Made by a program: the position numbers and the translations under genes. Source: Pseudotabrizicola formosa (GTDB lineage Bacteria > Pseudomonadota > Alphaproteobacteria > Rhodobacterales > Rhodobacteraceae). Taken from it: a stretch of 64,000 nt of DNA. The notes under the pieces are model-generated. The model made no database searches and was not told the origin of the DNA. It worked only from the letters and a program-made list of their open reading frames with translations. The DNA is taken from positions 1 to 64,000 of the forward strand of contig NZ_PJOM01000001.1 of assembly GCF_002900965.1 (NCBI RefSeq), written 5' to 3'. This document shows, piece by piece, positions 43,543 to 52,474 of the stretch; within the stretch, counting starts at the first letter, position 1, and every line of letters begins with the position of its first letter.

Positions 43543-45087
43543 TCAGATCACAGCTTCGATCAGAAACGGCCCCTTGCGGGCCAGCGCGCTGTGCAGCACA
43601 TCGCGGAACCCTTCCGCCGACTCCGCACGGGCCGCTTCGACCCCCATCGACCGGGCCATCATCACCCAGTCCAGCGCGGGATCTTCAAGGTCCAGCATGC
43701 GGCGCGCAGTCTCGCCCGCCGGGCCTGCGCCGACATTCAGCAATTCACCATGCAAAATCTGATAGCGGCGGTTGGCAAAGATGATGGTCAGCACATCCAG
43801 CCGTTCCCGCGCCTGTGTCCACAGGCCCTGCACCGTATACATGCCGCTGCCATCGGCCTGCAGGCCGATCACCTTGCGGTCGGGACAGGCCACCGCGGCC
43901 CCTGTCGCCAGGGGAATGCCCATGCCGATTGCCCCGCCGGTCAGTTGCAGAAAGTCATGCGGTGCCGCGCCATAGGTTGACCGGAAGAAATCCCGCCCCG
44001 AGGTGACGGATTCGTCGCAGATGATGGCATTGTCGGGCATGGCCCCGGCCAATGCGATGGCAATGGCATCGGGCGTCAGCTTGCCCGTGGGCAGGTCTGG
44101 CCGGTGCCGCGCCGCCAGCCGCGCAGCGGGCGCAGTGCCCACCGCATCGGCCAAAGCGTTGATAATGGCGGTCAGATCGTGATCGGGGCTTGCAAGCTCG
44201 ATCACCTCACAGGACGGTGGCAGCATGGAGCCGGACTTGCCGGGATAGGCGAAAAATCCGACCGGGGCCTTTGCGCCAATCAGGATCAGCTGTTCGGTGG
44301 TCGCAAAACAGGCCAGCGCCTGATCAATCACGTACGGAACACGGTCCAGCGCCACCCGGCCCGCGCCGCGCTGCATCCGCCCATTGGCCTGTTGCGCCAG
44401 CAAGCGGGCCCCGGCTTTCTGCGCAATCCGGTCGAGCAAGTCCAGCTGCCGGTCGCGCAGGGCATGGCCGCTGATAAGAAGGGTTGTCTGTCTGCCATTG
44501 CGCAGCGCCGCCGCTGCCCGAGCGACCAGCGCGGCGTCCGGACCGGCCAGTTCCGGCAGGGAAACGGGGATCGGTTGCACGAAGGGCGTTTCGGTCCAGG
44601 CGGCGTCTGCATGCAGGATCAGCGTGGCAATGCCACCGGCCCCGCTGCGCGCCGCGCGGATTGCCGCTTCACACTCCGCGCCGACAGTTTGTGCGGTCTC
44701 TGCCCGGCCAACCCAATGCGACATAGGCCGGGCAAGCGAGTCGATGTCCGAGGTCAGCGGCGCATCGTGGATCAGGTGGCCCGTCGCGTGGTCCCCCACC
44801 ACATTGATCATCGGCGTGCGGGCGCGGCGGGCGTTGTGCAGATTGGCCAGCCCGTTCGCCAGCCCCGGCCCCAGATGCAGCAGCGTCGCGGCGGGCTTGT
44901 CGGCCATGCGGGCATATCCATCGGCGGCCCCTGTCACCACGCCCTCAAACAGGCCCAGCACGCAGCGCATCCGCGGCTGTCGGTCCAGTGCGGCCACAAA
45001 ATGCATTTCCGACGTGCCGGGGTTGGCAAAGCAGGTGTCGATGCCATTGGCCAGCAGGGTTTCGCAAAGGATGTCTGCACCGTTCAT
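43543..45087 (-). CDS. Thiamine-diphosphate-dependent enzyme (acetolactate synthase/decarboxylase family)
   Basis: A 514-residue ThDP enzyme: N-terminal PYR domain with the conserved glutamate in FANPGTSEMHF (~residue 28), a central domain, and C-terminal PP domain with the ThDP/Mg motif ADGSGMYTVQGLWTQA through FANRRYQIL (~430-460). It resembles 2-oxoacid decarboxylases of the benzoylformate-decarboxylase/IlvB-like type. Its aldehyde product could go to the SSADH-like dehydrogenase at 56247. The start at 45087 follows GGGAGACCAGA and overlaps the kinase stop by four bases. Confidence 0.8.
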   Translation of the reverse strand: MNGADILCETLLANGIDTCFANPGTSEMHFVAALDRQPRMRCVLGLFEGVVTGAADGYARMADKPAATLLHLGPGLANGLANLHNARRARTPMINVVGDHATGHLIHDAPLTSDIDSLARPMSHWVGRAETAQTVGAECEAAIRAARSGAGGIATLILHADAAWTETPFVQPIPVSLPELAGPDAALVARAAAALRNGRQTTLLISGHALRDRQLDLLDRIAQKAGARLLAQQANGRMQRGAGRVALDRVPYVIDQALACFATTEQLILIGAKAPVGFFAYPGKSGSMLPPSCEVIELASPDHDLTAIINALADAVGTAPAARLAARHRPDLPTGKLTPDAIAIALAGAMPDNAIICDESVTSGRDFFRSTYGAAPHDFLQLTGGAIGMGIPLATGAAVACPDRKVIGLQADGSGMYTVQGLWTQARERLDVLTIIFANRRYQILHGELLNVGAGPAGETARRMLDLEDPALDWVMMARSMGVEAARAESAEGFRDVLHSALARKGPFLIEAVI

Positions 45088-46580
45088 TCTGGTCTCCCGG
45101 CAAGGGTTTCGGCGGTGGTGCGAAGCTCTGCAAGGTCCGGCCAATGCGGGCGCAGGGCTTCGACCAATGCCACAAAGACCGCGTATTTGCGGTCGGCATA
45201 GCGGGTGATGTCAACGCCGTCCTGCGGGCCGACGGTCGTGTCCGGCGGGCCGATCAGCTGCGTGGCGATGGTCTCAAGATCTTTGCCCAACAGGAATTTT
45301 GCCCCGATCGCGGCGAGTCCGCGCAAACCTGCCTGCGTGCCGGGGCTCAGCTGCACCTCGTGACCCGTGGTTGTGGCCAGAAAACGCGCGAAATGCACGT
45401 CGCCGGCCAATCCGCCGCCCAAAGACAGGGCCCCTGGTGCGGTGCCCAGCATGTCATGGCTGTGCCGCGCGACAAAGGCCAACGCCTCGCGCCCCGCCCA
45501 GGCAATTTCGGCAGGTGTGGTGGCGGCGGTCAGGCCCAGCATCGCGCCGATAGCCTGAGGGTCAGTCCAGGGCGCGCGTTCGCCGCCCGGTTCAAAGAAC
45601 GGATGCAGGATCAGGCCGGAATACTGTGGCAGCGCAGGCGCGGGCAGGTTGCTGAACCGGGCGGACAGATGGTGCAGGAGTGTTGCACCGTTGAAACTGG
45701 GGTGAAAGGACACCCATCCTGACCCCAGCGCAAAGGCCTGCACCATCGCGCCGGGCGGGGCTTCGCCCATCGTGCTCTGGTCCTTGTGCAGGCAGGCATG
45801 AATGGAACTTGTGCCGAAGATCGAGGCCCGCGCCACCCCGGCACGGCTGCCAAGGCCCAGCCCGATCAGCGTGGATTGCACATCGCCCGGCCCCAGCAGC
45901 ACCGGCAGGCCCGTTGGCAGGCCGATGTCTGCGGTCAGGCCGGCATGGCATCTGCCCACGGGCAAAAACGCGGGCAGCAGGTCCAGACCGCGGGTCAGGC
46001 CCAGGGCCTGCTCGACAGCCAAAGACAGCTGCCCGTCGCGCCAGTTGCCCCAGACCGGCAGGGCCGCCGTGGGTTCCCCCATCAGCTTGCCGGTCAGGGA
46101 CAGGAACAGCCATTCCTTCAGGCGCAGCGCATGGGCAATGCGCGCAAAGCGATCCGGCTCGTGCCGCTGCATCCAAAGCAACTGCAGGCTGGCCGAGGCG
46201 GCGGTGGGGCGCGACCCGGTGGTCGACTGAACGGCATCCAGGGCCGCAGCCTCTTGCGCCATCACCCCGCGGGCCCGGCCATCCAGCCAGGTCATCGCGT
46301 GCCCCAGCGCCTGTCCCGCTGCATCTACCGGCCACAGGCCGTCGCCCTGTCCGGTAATGACCAGCCCGGTCACCGGCTGGGACAGCTTGGCAACACAGTC
46401 CCGCAGCACACCGAAGGCTTCATCCCGCGTGGCGGCCATGTCCTGCTCTACCCGCGCGCCATCGCGGCGCAGCGCGCCGTTCGGTCGTGCGGCGCAGGCG
46501 ATCATGCGACCCTGGCCGTCGAAGGCCGCCGCCTTGACCGCTGTGGTCCCTGAATCGAGGCAGAGCAGGATTTCAGTCAT
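45084..46580 (-). CDS. FGGY-family carbohydrate kinase
   Basis: A 498-residue FGGY kinase with phosphate motif CLDSGTTAVKAAAFD at the N terminus, DGLWPVDAAG near 83, GPGDVQSTLIGLGLG near 235 and LSLGGGLAGDVHFA near 400. Substrate unknown; possible are keto-pentoses, tetritols or related polyols. The start overlaps the aldolase stop (TGATG) and the end overlaps the ThDP gene, so it is co-translated. Kinase plus class II aldolase suggest that a phosphorylated sugar is split in this pathway. Confidence 0.85.
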   Translation of the reverse strand: MTEILLCLDSGTTAVKAAAFDGQGRMIACAARPNGALRRDGARVEQDMAATRDEAFGVLRDCVAKLSQPVTGLVITGQGDGLWPVDAAGQALGHAMTWLDGRARGVMAQEAAALDAVQSTTGSRPTAASASLQLLWMQRHEPDRFARIAHALRLKEWLFLSLTGKLMGEPTAALPVWGNWRDGQLSLAVEQALGLTRGLDLLPAFLPVGRCHAGLTADIGLPTGLPVLLGPGDVQSTLIGLGLGSRAGVARASIFGTSSIHACLHKDQSTMGEAPPGAMVQAFALGSGWVSFHPSFNGATLLHHLSARFSNLPAPALPQYSGLILHPFFEPGGERAPWTDPQAIGAMLGLTAATTPAEIAWAGREALAFVARHSHDMLGTAPGALSLGGGLAGDVHFARFLATTTGHEVQLSPGTQAGLRGLAAIGAKFLLGKDLETIATQLIGPPDTTVGPQDGVDITRYADRKYAVFVALVEALRPHWPDLAELRTTAETLAGRPE

Positions 46581-47269
46581 CACGAGGCCTGACGCAGACC
46601 GTCCTGAACCTGCGGCACCTGCTGGCCATAGGTTTTGAACTTCACCAGAACATCGGCGATCTCAGCCTCTGACAGAACCGGCGGCGCACCCAGCGGCAGG
46701 CACAGCAGATATTGCGTCGCCAGTTCCTCCACCGTCACCGCCAGCGCCAGCGCCCGCGCAATCGACACATGGGCCGCAATCACGCCGTGATGCGCCAGCA
46801 GACAGGCGCGCCGCCCCTCCAGTGCGGTGACAACACGGTCGGCCAATTCTTGGGATCCGAAAATTTCATACGGGGCGCAGCGGATGCTGGACCCGCCAGT
46901 TGCGGCGATAGAATAGTGGATCGCAGGTATGTCATGCCCTAGGATGGAGACGCTGGTGGCCTGAGTGGAATGGGTATGCACCACCGCATTCAGATCGGGG
47001 CGTGCGCGCAGGATATCGCGGTGAAACCGCCATTCAGAGGACGGCAGCACATCGCCCTGAAAGGTGGCATCCCAGCTCATCGCCACAACATGTTCGGGCT
47101 TCAGTTGATCATAGGGTATGCCGGTGGGTGAGATCAGAAAGCCGTCGCCCTGGCGTACACTGATGTTTCCGGCTGTCCCCTTGTTGATGCCAAGCCGGTT
47201 CATGCTGCGGCAGGCTTCGATCAGTTCGGTGCGCAGGGCGCGGTCTTCATCGGTCATCACAAACCTCAT
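46580..47269 (-). CDS. Class II aldolase (FucA/AraD-like)
   Basis: A 229-residue zinc-dependent aldolase/epimerase of the FucA/AraD family: NKGTAGNISVR near residue 30, ISPTGIPYDQL near 50, the catalytic glutamate in SSEWRFH near 77, zinc histidines in VVHTHSTQAT near 97 and LAHHGVIAAH near 157. It would cleave a sugar phosphate into dihydroxyacetone phosphate or glycolaldehyde phosphate and an aldehyde. The FGGY kinase gene directly downstream is the likely source of its substrate. Confidence 0.87.
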   Translation of the reverse strand: MRFVMTDEDRALRTELIEACRSMNRLGINKGTAGNISVRQGDGFLISPTGIPYDQLKPEHVVAMSWDATFQGDVLPSSEWRFHRDILRARPDLNAVVHTHSTQATSVSILGHDIPAIHYSIAATGGSSIRCAPYEIFGSQELADRVVTALEGRRACLLAHHGVIAAHVSIARALALAVTVEELATQYLLCLPLGAPPVLSEAEIADVLVKFKTYGQQVPQVQDGLRQAS

Positions 47270-48315
47270 GTGCAGGGGAAAAGCGGCGTCTTGCCTTCAA
47301 GGATCAGCGCGATGTCTTCGGCGATCATGCTTGCGGCCTTTGTGGCCGAATGGCGCGAAGCACCCGCGATATGGGGCGACAGGGTGACATTGGGCAGCTT
47401 GAGCAAAGGCCAGTCGGGTGGCGGTGGTTCGGGTTCGAACGTGTCCAGCGCCGCGCCCTTCAGATGGCCGGACACCAGCGCATCATAAAGGGCGTCATAG
47501 TCCAGAACCTGACCTCGGGTTGTGTTCACGATATAGCCGCCGGGCTTCATCATCGCGATCCGGTCCCGGCTGATCATGCCCTTGGTTTGCGGGGTAACGC
47601 GCGGATGCAGCGTGATCACATCGGCCTGACGCATCACATCATCCAGATCGGCCTTGCGGAAGCCTGCGGCCTTTTCATCTTCGGTCAGCTCCTTGAACGG
47701 ATCATAGATCAGGATCGAGCAGCCGAACGGGCGCAAAAGCTGTGCGACACGCGTGCCGATGTCGCCATAGCCAATAATCCCCACCGTCAGCTCGCACAGT
47801 TCCGGCCCGGTGTTGGCATAGTGATAAAATTCGCGCCCGAACGTGCCATTGGCCACGGCCAGATGCCCACGGATCAGGTTGCGCGTTTCTGCCAGAAGCG
47901 AGGCCACCGTGAATTCCGCCACCGCCGACGCATTGCGTCCGGGGGTGTTCACCACCGTGATGCCGCGGTCTCGCGCTGCGGCCATTTCAATATTCACCGG
48001 CCCGCCGCGCGACACCGCGATCACCCGCAGGTCTGGCGCATGGGTCAGGCTTTGGGCGGTGATCGGGGCCAGATGGGTGATCAGAACATCCAGTCCGGCC
48101 AGGAACGCGAAGTAGTCTTCCGGACGGCCGACAAATTCACCGACCGGCAGGGTAGGATCATATTTGGTCGATTTCAGCTTCAAAGGCCAGTCAAGTTCCA
48201 AGCTGCGGAAGTGCAGGTCGTGATCCGGCAACCGCCTGCTCAGCGCGGTCTGAAAAAAGGCGGGCTGCATGAATCCGTCACCGATGATGCCGACGGTCAG
48301 GGGTTGTTTGGGCAT
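47266..48315 (-). CDS. D-2-hydroxyacid dehydrogenase (SerA/GhrA-like)
   Basis: A 349-residue NAD-dependent D-2-hydroxyacid dehydrogenase: Rossmann motif GIIGYGDIGTRVAQ near residue 174, catalytic arginine in VNTTRGQVLD near 264, glutamate in DTFEPEP near 292 and histidine in LSPHIAGAS near 312. The sequence ends PCT with its stop overlapping the aldolase start (ATGA). It may oxidise or reduce a hydroxyacid formed in the pathway. Confidence 0.85.
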   Translation of the reverse strand: MPKQPLTVGIIGDGFMQPAFFQTALSRRLPDHDLHFRSLELDWPLKLKSTKYDPTLPVGEFVGRPEDYFAFLAGLDVLITHLAPITAQSLTHAPDLRVIAVSRGGPVNIEMAAARDRGITVVNTPGRNASAVAEFTVASLLAETRNLIRGHLAVANGTFGREFYHYANTGPELCELTVGIIGYGDIGTRVAQLLRPFGCSILIYDPFKELTEDEKAAGFRKADLDDVMRQADVITLHPRVTPQTKGMISRDRIAMMKPGGYIVNTTRGQVLDYDALYDALVSGHLKGAALDTFEPEPPPPDWPLLKLPNVTLSPHIAGASRHSATKAASMIAEDIALILEGKTPLFPCT

Positions 48316-48324
48316 GGGTGTTCC

Positions 48325-49521
48325 TTACACTTCGGCTGCGGCGGCCACCGGGTCTATCCCCGGCAGCACGTCGCGATAACGGTCGGTGTCGAGCCCGCGT
48401 TCGGCCATCACCTCGGCAGTGTGCTGGGCGAAGTGCGGCGGGGCAAGGCGATAGCTTGCGGGGGTGCGCGACAGCTTGATCGGGCTGCCCGTGCCACGGT
48501 ACGCCCCGATATCCACAACCATTTCGCGGTGAACCGTATGCGGGTCCGCCACCACCTGATCAATCCGGCGCACCGCACCGCAGGGGACGCCCGCCTTGAT
48601 CAGCTGATCCGAAAGACTGGCGCAGTCAAAGGCGGACAGCGCTGCCTCCAGCTCTGCCTTCAGCGCATCGCGGTGGGTGTTGCGCTGGCTGTTTGACACG
48701 AACCGTGGGTCATCGGGCAGGTCGGGGCGACCGATCATCCGGCACAGGGTGGCGAACTGGCGGTTGTTGCCGACAGCCAGAAACACCGGCTCGGTCGCGG
48801 TGGCGAATGTGTCATAGGGGCAGATGTTGGGGTGGGCATTGCCCGATGGCGCGGCCACCTGTCCCGACAGGTAATAATTCGGCAAATGCGGATGCAGCAA
48901 AGAGATGCCGCAATCATAAAGGCTTGCCTCGACAAACTGGCCCTTGCCGCTTTGGTGGCGTTCGTTCAGCGCCATCAGGATTCCCAGAGCGGCGTTCAGG
49001 CCCGTCACCATATCCACCACGGGCAGGCCGACGCGCAGCGGCTGGCCACCCTGTTCGCCGTTCACGCTCATGATGCCGCACAGGGCCTGAATGGCCGCGT
49101 CATAGCCGGGCAGTCCCCCCATCGGCCCATCTGCGCCAAAACCGGAAACACGGGCGTGGATCAGCCTCGGAAACCGGCGCGACAACTCTTCCTGCCCCAG
49201 ACCCCAGCGCTCCAGCGTGCCGGTCTTGAAGTTTTCGATCAGCACATCCGCATCGGCCAGCAGGTCAAGCAACAGGTCGCGCCCAGCCTCTTGCGCCAGA
49301 TCAACGGCAATGCCGCGCTTGTTGCGGTTGAGACCAAGGAAATAGCTTGCCGCCCCATCCAGAAACGGCGGGCCCCAGCCCCGCGTCTCATCCCCGGCAG
49401 GGGGTTCCAGTTTGATGACATCAGCCCCGTGATCGGCCAGAATCTGCCCGGCATAGGGGCCACCCAACACGCGGCTGGCGTCGATCACCTTAAGTTTGGC
49501 CAGAGAACCGATTTTGAACAT
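48325..49521 (-). CDS. Family III CoA-transferase (CaiB/BaiF)
   Basis: A 398-residue class III CoA-transferase with KVIDASRVLGGPYAGQILAD at the N terminus, KLEPPAGDETR near 45 and RNKRGIAVDL near 73. The stretch ALCGIMSVNGEQGGQPLRVG near 147, following GYDAAIQALC, is typical. It moves CoA between dicarboxylic or hydroxy acids. A longer open frame exists upstream but overlaps the next gene; the ATG at 49521 gives the usual family length. The operon thus contains two unrelated CoA-transferase systems. Confidence 0.85.
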   Translation of the reverse strand: MFKIGSLAKLKVIDASRVLGGPYAGQILADHGADVIKLEPPAGDETRGWGPPFLDGAASYFLGLNRNKRGIAVDLAQEAGRDLLLDLLADADVLIENFKTGTLERWGLGQEELSRRFPRLIHARVSGFGADGPMGGLPGYDAAIQALCGIMSVNGEQGGQPLRVGLPVVDMVTGLNAALGILMALNERHQSGKGQFVEASLYDCGISLLHPHLPNYYLSGQVAAPSGNAHPNICPYDTFATATEPVFLAVGNNRQFATLCRMIGRPDLPDDPRFVSNSQRNTHRDALKAELEAALSAFDCASLSDQLIKAGVPCGAVRRIDQVVADPHTVHREMVVDIGAYRGTGSPIKLSRTPASYRLAPPHFAQHTAEVMAERGLDTDRYRDVLPGIDPVAAAAEV

Positions 49522-49531
49522 GACAGACCTT

Positions 49532-50284
49532 TCAGGCAGCTTGCGTGGCCAGATCGCGGCGCCAGTCGGCTGCGAAGGCGGGGTAAGTTTCGGCAATTTC
49601 ATCAAGCACCCGCCCGCGCAGCAGCGCCAGTTCGGCGGCATCGGGCAGCAGCGTTTGGCGCGGGGTGCCATGGCATTCATAGGCAAAGCCGGTCGCTTCG
49701 GCGATGTCTGCGGCCGTGTGGCCCGGATGAACGCTTTCCAGCGTGAAACCCGGCCGGTCCTTGTCAAAGTGGAACAGGGCCTTGCTGGTGAGCAATGCCA
49801 CAGGCCCGCCGGGGCGGTACACGCCCGCCGGGCTGATGCCAGGGGCCGAGACGAAATCCACCTGATCGACCAGAACCCGTGGACTATGCTCTTCTCGGAA
49901 CAGGATCACCTTCGGCACCGTGAAATAGAGATAGGCCGATCCGAAGGATCCCGGCCAGCGCACCGTGCTGGCCGGATAACCCCCGACACCCACCAGGTTG
50001 ACATTGGCCCGACCGTCGATCTGCCCGCCCCCCAGAAAGAAGGCGTCCAGCCGGCCCTGACCGGCCGCATCAAACAGCTCGGCAGAGCCGTTGGTGAAGA
50101 AATTGTGTTTCACCGAGCCCAGAACCGACAGGCGCACCTGATGGCCGCTTTCGTCCAAGGCCCGCCGCAGCATGGAGCCTGCGGCAGGAATGGGCGATGC
50201 GGCCCCGACAGCGACCATCCGCACCCCTTCAAGCAGGCGGGCGATCGTGAAGATCAGCGTCTCGCGCAGCAGCACTCCGCTCAT
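49532..50284 (-). CDS. Family I CoA-transferase, beta subunit
   Basis: A 250-residue beta-subunit-type protein of the GctB/IpdB class: VGAASPIPAAGSMLRRAL near residue 27 and FFLGGGQIDGRANVNLVGVG near 83. It pairs with the alpha subunit encoded just upstream, their reading frames overlapping by four bases. Proteins of this sort include true CoA-transferases and ring-opening CoA hydrolases (IpdAB), so the reaction is not certain. Confidence 0.8.
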   Translation of the reverse strand: MSGVLLRETLIFTIARLLEGVRMVAVGAASPIPAAGSMLRRALDESGHQVRLSVLGSVKHNFFTNGSAELFDAAGQGRLDAFFLGGGQIDGRANVNLVGVGGYPASTVRWPGSFGSAYLYFTVPKVILFREEHSPRVLVDQVDFVSAPGISPAGVYRPGGPVALLTSKALFHFDKDRPGFTLESVHPGHTAADIAEATGFAYECHGTPRQTLLPDAAELALLRGRVLDEIAETYPAFAADWRRDLATQAA

Positions 50285-51081
50285 GCCGCCGCCTCCTGTG
50301 CCATATATCCGGCAAAGCCCTCGGCCGTGCGGGCGGCCCGGGCGTAGCGCATCAGCTCATCGGTGTCCGTGGGGTATTCGCCCCATAACCCATAGGGCCA
50401 GGCTCCGCGCGGGGCTGTGGCGATCGCGGTCACGTACAAGGCAGGCAGGGTGCCCGCCGCGGTTCTCTCTTCGGCCAGCAGATCGTGGTCGACAATGCGC
50501 TCCACCGTGACCAAGGTCCGGGTCGAGGCATAGGCCATGGCCCCCAACTCGCGGCGCCGCCCGATCCAGACATTGCCGAAGCGGTCGGCCATTGCCGCGT
50601 GAAAGATCGCCAGATCCGGGCGGATGGCGGGGATCAGCACGATCGGGTCACCCTGATCGGCAAAGGGATTGTCGATCACGCGCCAGTCATCGCGATGGCG
50701 CAGCACATCCGTGCCCAGCAGGCCACGCAAGGGAACGAAGGGGCTGCCCTTCTGTGCGGCCATCAACCCGGCATGCACGGCCGGGCAGGTGGAATCGCGC
50801 AAACGGATGCTGCCGTCTTTCACGGCCTGATTGAAGCGGGGGGCACCGCCCGCCTCCCCCAGAGACATGGCGCTGGTTTCCACGCTGCGAACCAGGCCCG
50901 CACCGATCAGCTGATCAACCTGCAGTCCGCCCGTCGGCACGCAGACCAGATCCAGATTGCCTGCGCCATGGGCGATCATCGGACGCGTCATCGCCATCGA
51001 TACGCCGGCATAATCCACCGGCAGCGCAATGCGCATTCCGGGCTCTATGCTTGCGGCCATCGCCCGCAAATCGGCTTGCAT
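50281..51081 (-). CDS. Family I CoA-transferase, alpha subunit
   Basis: A 266-residue alpha-subunit-type protein of the GctA/IpdA class, with HGAGNLDLVCVPTGGLQVDQ near residue 38, LIGAGLVRSVE after it, and AAMADRFGNVWIGR near 165. It is the first gene of the minus-strand operon: GGAGGG precedes the ATG at 51081, and the palindromic operator lies about 50 bp upstream. The open frame continuing beyond 51081 runs through the operator region and is not coding. Confidence 0.82.
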   Translation of the reverse strand: MQADLRAMAASIEPGMRIALPVDYAGVSMAMTRPMIAHGAGNLDLVCVPTGGLQVDQLIGAGLVRSVETSAMSLGEAGGAPRFNQAVKDGSIRLRDSTCPAVHAGLMAAQKGSPFVPLRGLLGTDVLRHRDDWRVIDNPFADQGDPIVLIPAIRPDLAIFHAAMADRFGNVWIGRRRELGAMAYASTRTLVTVERIVDHDLLAEERTAAGTLPALYVTAIATAPRGAWPYGLWGEYPTDTDELMRYARAARTAEGFAGYMAQEAAA

Positions 51082-51129
51082 CGGTTTTCCCTCCCGATCG
51101 TCCTTCGGTCCTCCAACCACAAGACGAAC

Positions 51130-51146
51130 GTTCCATAATATAGAAC
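51130..51146. promoter_or_regulatory. Palindromic operator, copy 1 (IclR type)
   Basis: GTTCCATAATATAGAAC is a 17-bp near-perfect palindrome (consensus with copy 2: GTTCYATAATRTAGAAC). It lies just before the first gene of the minus-strand operon and contains the AT-rich sequence expected for its -10. The size and symmetry suit an IclR-family dimer; an IclR gene lies in the divergent operon at 55478. Confidence 0.7.
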
Positions 51147-51256
51147 AACATTCTGAAATTAAGGATATGCAGAGCCCGGTGGCGGTGTCAATCACCATGG
51201 TGAGGGGTGCGGAAGACAAATTTTCGATCATTCCGGCTTTGGGTGCGCAGAACTTC

Positions 51257-51316
51257 TTGACAAGTTGAAAAGTGAGTTGAGAATGAAATACGGAATGCTG
51301 TTCTATAATGTAGAAC
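51257..51316 (+). promoter_or_regulatory. Promoter and palindromic operator, copy 2 (IclR type)
   Basis: TTGACA (51257-51262), 17 bp, AGAATG (51280-51285) form a plausible promoter for the plus-strand transporter operon. GTTCTATAATGTAGAAC (51300-51316) follows right after it, differing from copy 1 at two positions. A protein bound there would block transcription shortly after initiation. The two copies are 170 bp apart in the divergent promoter region. Confidence 0.65.
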
Positions 51317-51331
51317 GCGTGGGAGGATGCA

Positions 51332-52474
51332 ATGATACAGACCCAGACGTGGCGCGACCCGGCCAGGGAAGCCGCGCCATCCGGCAAGACGGCGCGTGGC
51401 GCAGACATCATCGGTGCCCGGATATCGCTGCGAGACGTGGTGAAAAGATACGGTGCCTTCGTCGCTGCCGATCGGATCAGCCTGGACGTGGAGCCAGGAG
51501 AATTCATCACCCTGCTTGGGCCTTCGGGCAGCGGAAAGACCACGCTTCTGAACCTGCTGGCCGGCTTTCAGGGCATTGATGGCGGCGAAATTCTGGTTGA
51601 CGGAAAGCCGATCACCCCTGTGCCGACACATAAGCGCGGCTTTGGAATGGTGTTCCAGAGCTATGCCCTGTTTCCGAACATGACCGTCGCACAGAATGTG
51701 GCCTTTCCGATGCGGATGGCCGGGGTGGACCGTGCCACATCTGACCGGCGCGTCGGTGAAACACTTGAAATGATGCGCCTTTCGGAACATGCGCACAAAA
51801 CGCCTTCGGAAATGTCGGGCGGTCAGCAGCAGCGTGTGGCCATTGCCCGCGCCATTGTCATGCGCCCGCGCGTCGTGCTGATGGACGAGCCTTTGTCGGC
51901 GCTGGATCGCCGTTTGCGCGAATCGATCCAGATCGAACTGCGCGAACTGCATCAGGCCATCGGCAGCACGATCCTGTTCGTCACCCATGACCAGAGCGAG
52001 GCGCTGACGATGAGCGACCGGATCGCCGTGATGGACAAGGGGCACATCATCCAGGTGGCCCGCCCGTTGGAGATCTACCGCCACCCGCAAAGCCGGTTCG
52101 TTGCCGGATTTGTCGGCGAAAGCAATCTGATAGAAGCCGAAGTGCTGGAGCGTCGCGAGGATGTCGCGGTGCTGCGCAGCCGGTCGGGGCATGTGTTCCA
52201 GACCGGTTGTCGCAATGTGCCCGCCACGGGCAAGGTGACCGTTCTGGTCCGGCCAGAGCGGATGGCATTGCACCAAAGCCCCCAGCCCGGCACGACCCCT
52301 GCGACGGTGACCTCGGCCTTGTTCCTTGGGGAAACCTTGCGGATCGAGGCTGTGATCGAAGGCGGCGAAACGCTGCTGATCCGCTGTCCGGATACTGCGG
52401 CGCGTGAACTGCCTGAAACTGGCAGCGTGATTCACGTCGGTTGGGGTGCGCAAGACTGCTGGGTGCTGTCATGA
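51332..52474 (+). CDS. Spermidine/putrescine-type ABC importer ATPase (PotA class)
   Basis: A 380-residue ATPase with Walker A GPSGSGKTT near residue 62, signature MSGGQQQR near 162, Walker B VLMDEPLSALDRR near 184, VTHDQSEAL near 218 and a C-terminal TOBE domain. This is the PotA/PotG-like class. GGAGGATGCA precedes the ATG. The gene starts the plus-strand operon and overlaps the fused permease gene by four bases (ATGA). Confidence 0.88.
   Translation: MIQTQTWRDPAREAAPSGKTARGADIIGARISLRDVVKRYGAFVAADRISLDVEPGEFITLLGPSGSGKTTLLNLLAGFQGIDGGEILVDGKPITPVPTHKRGFGMVFQSYALFPNMTVAQNVAFPMRMAGVDRATSDRRVGETLEMMRLSEHAHKTPSEMSGGQQQRVAIARAIVMRPRVVLMDEPLSALDRRLRESIQIELRELHQAIGSTILFVTHDQSEALTMSDRIAVMDKGHIIQVARPLEIYRHPQSRFVAGFVGESNLIEAEVLERREDVAVLRSRSGHVFQTGCRNVPATGKVTVLVRPERMALHQSPQPGTTPATVTSALFLGETLRIEAVIEGGETLLIRCPDTAARELPETGSVIHVGWGAQDCWVLS

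Noticed and set aside
51082-51543. Upstream extension of the CoA-transferase alpha-subunit frame
   Set aside because: The open frame crosses the divergent promoter region and both palindromes and overlaps the ATPase gene; the ATG at 51081 has a clear ribosome-binding site.
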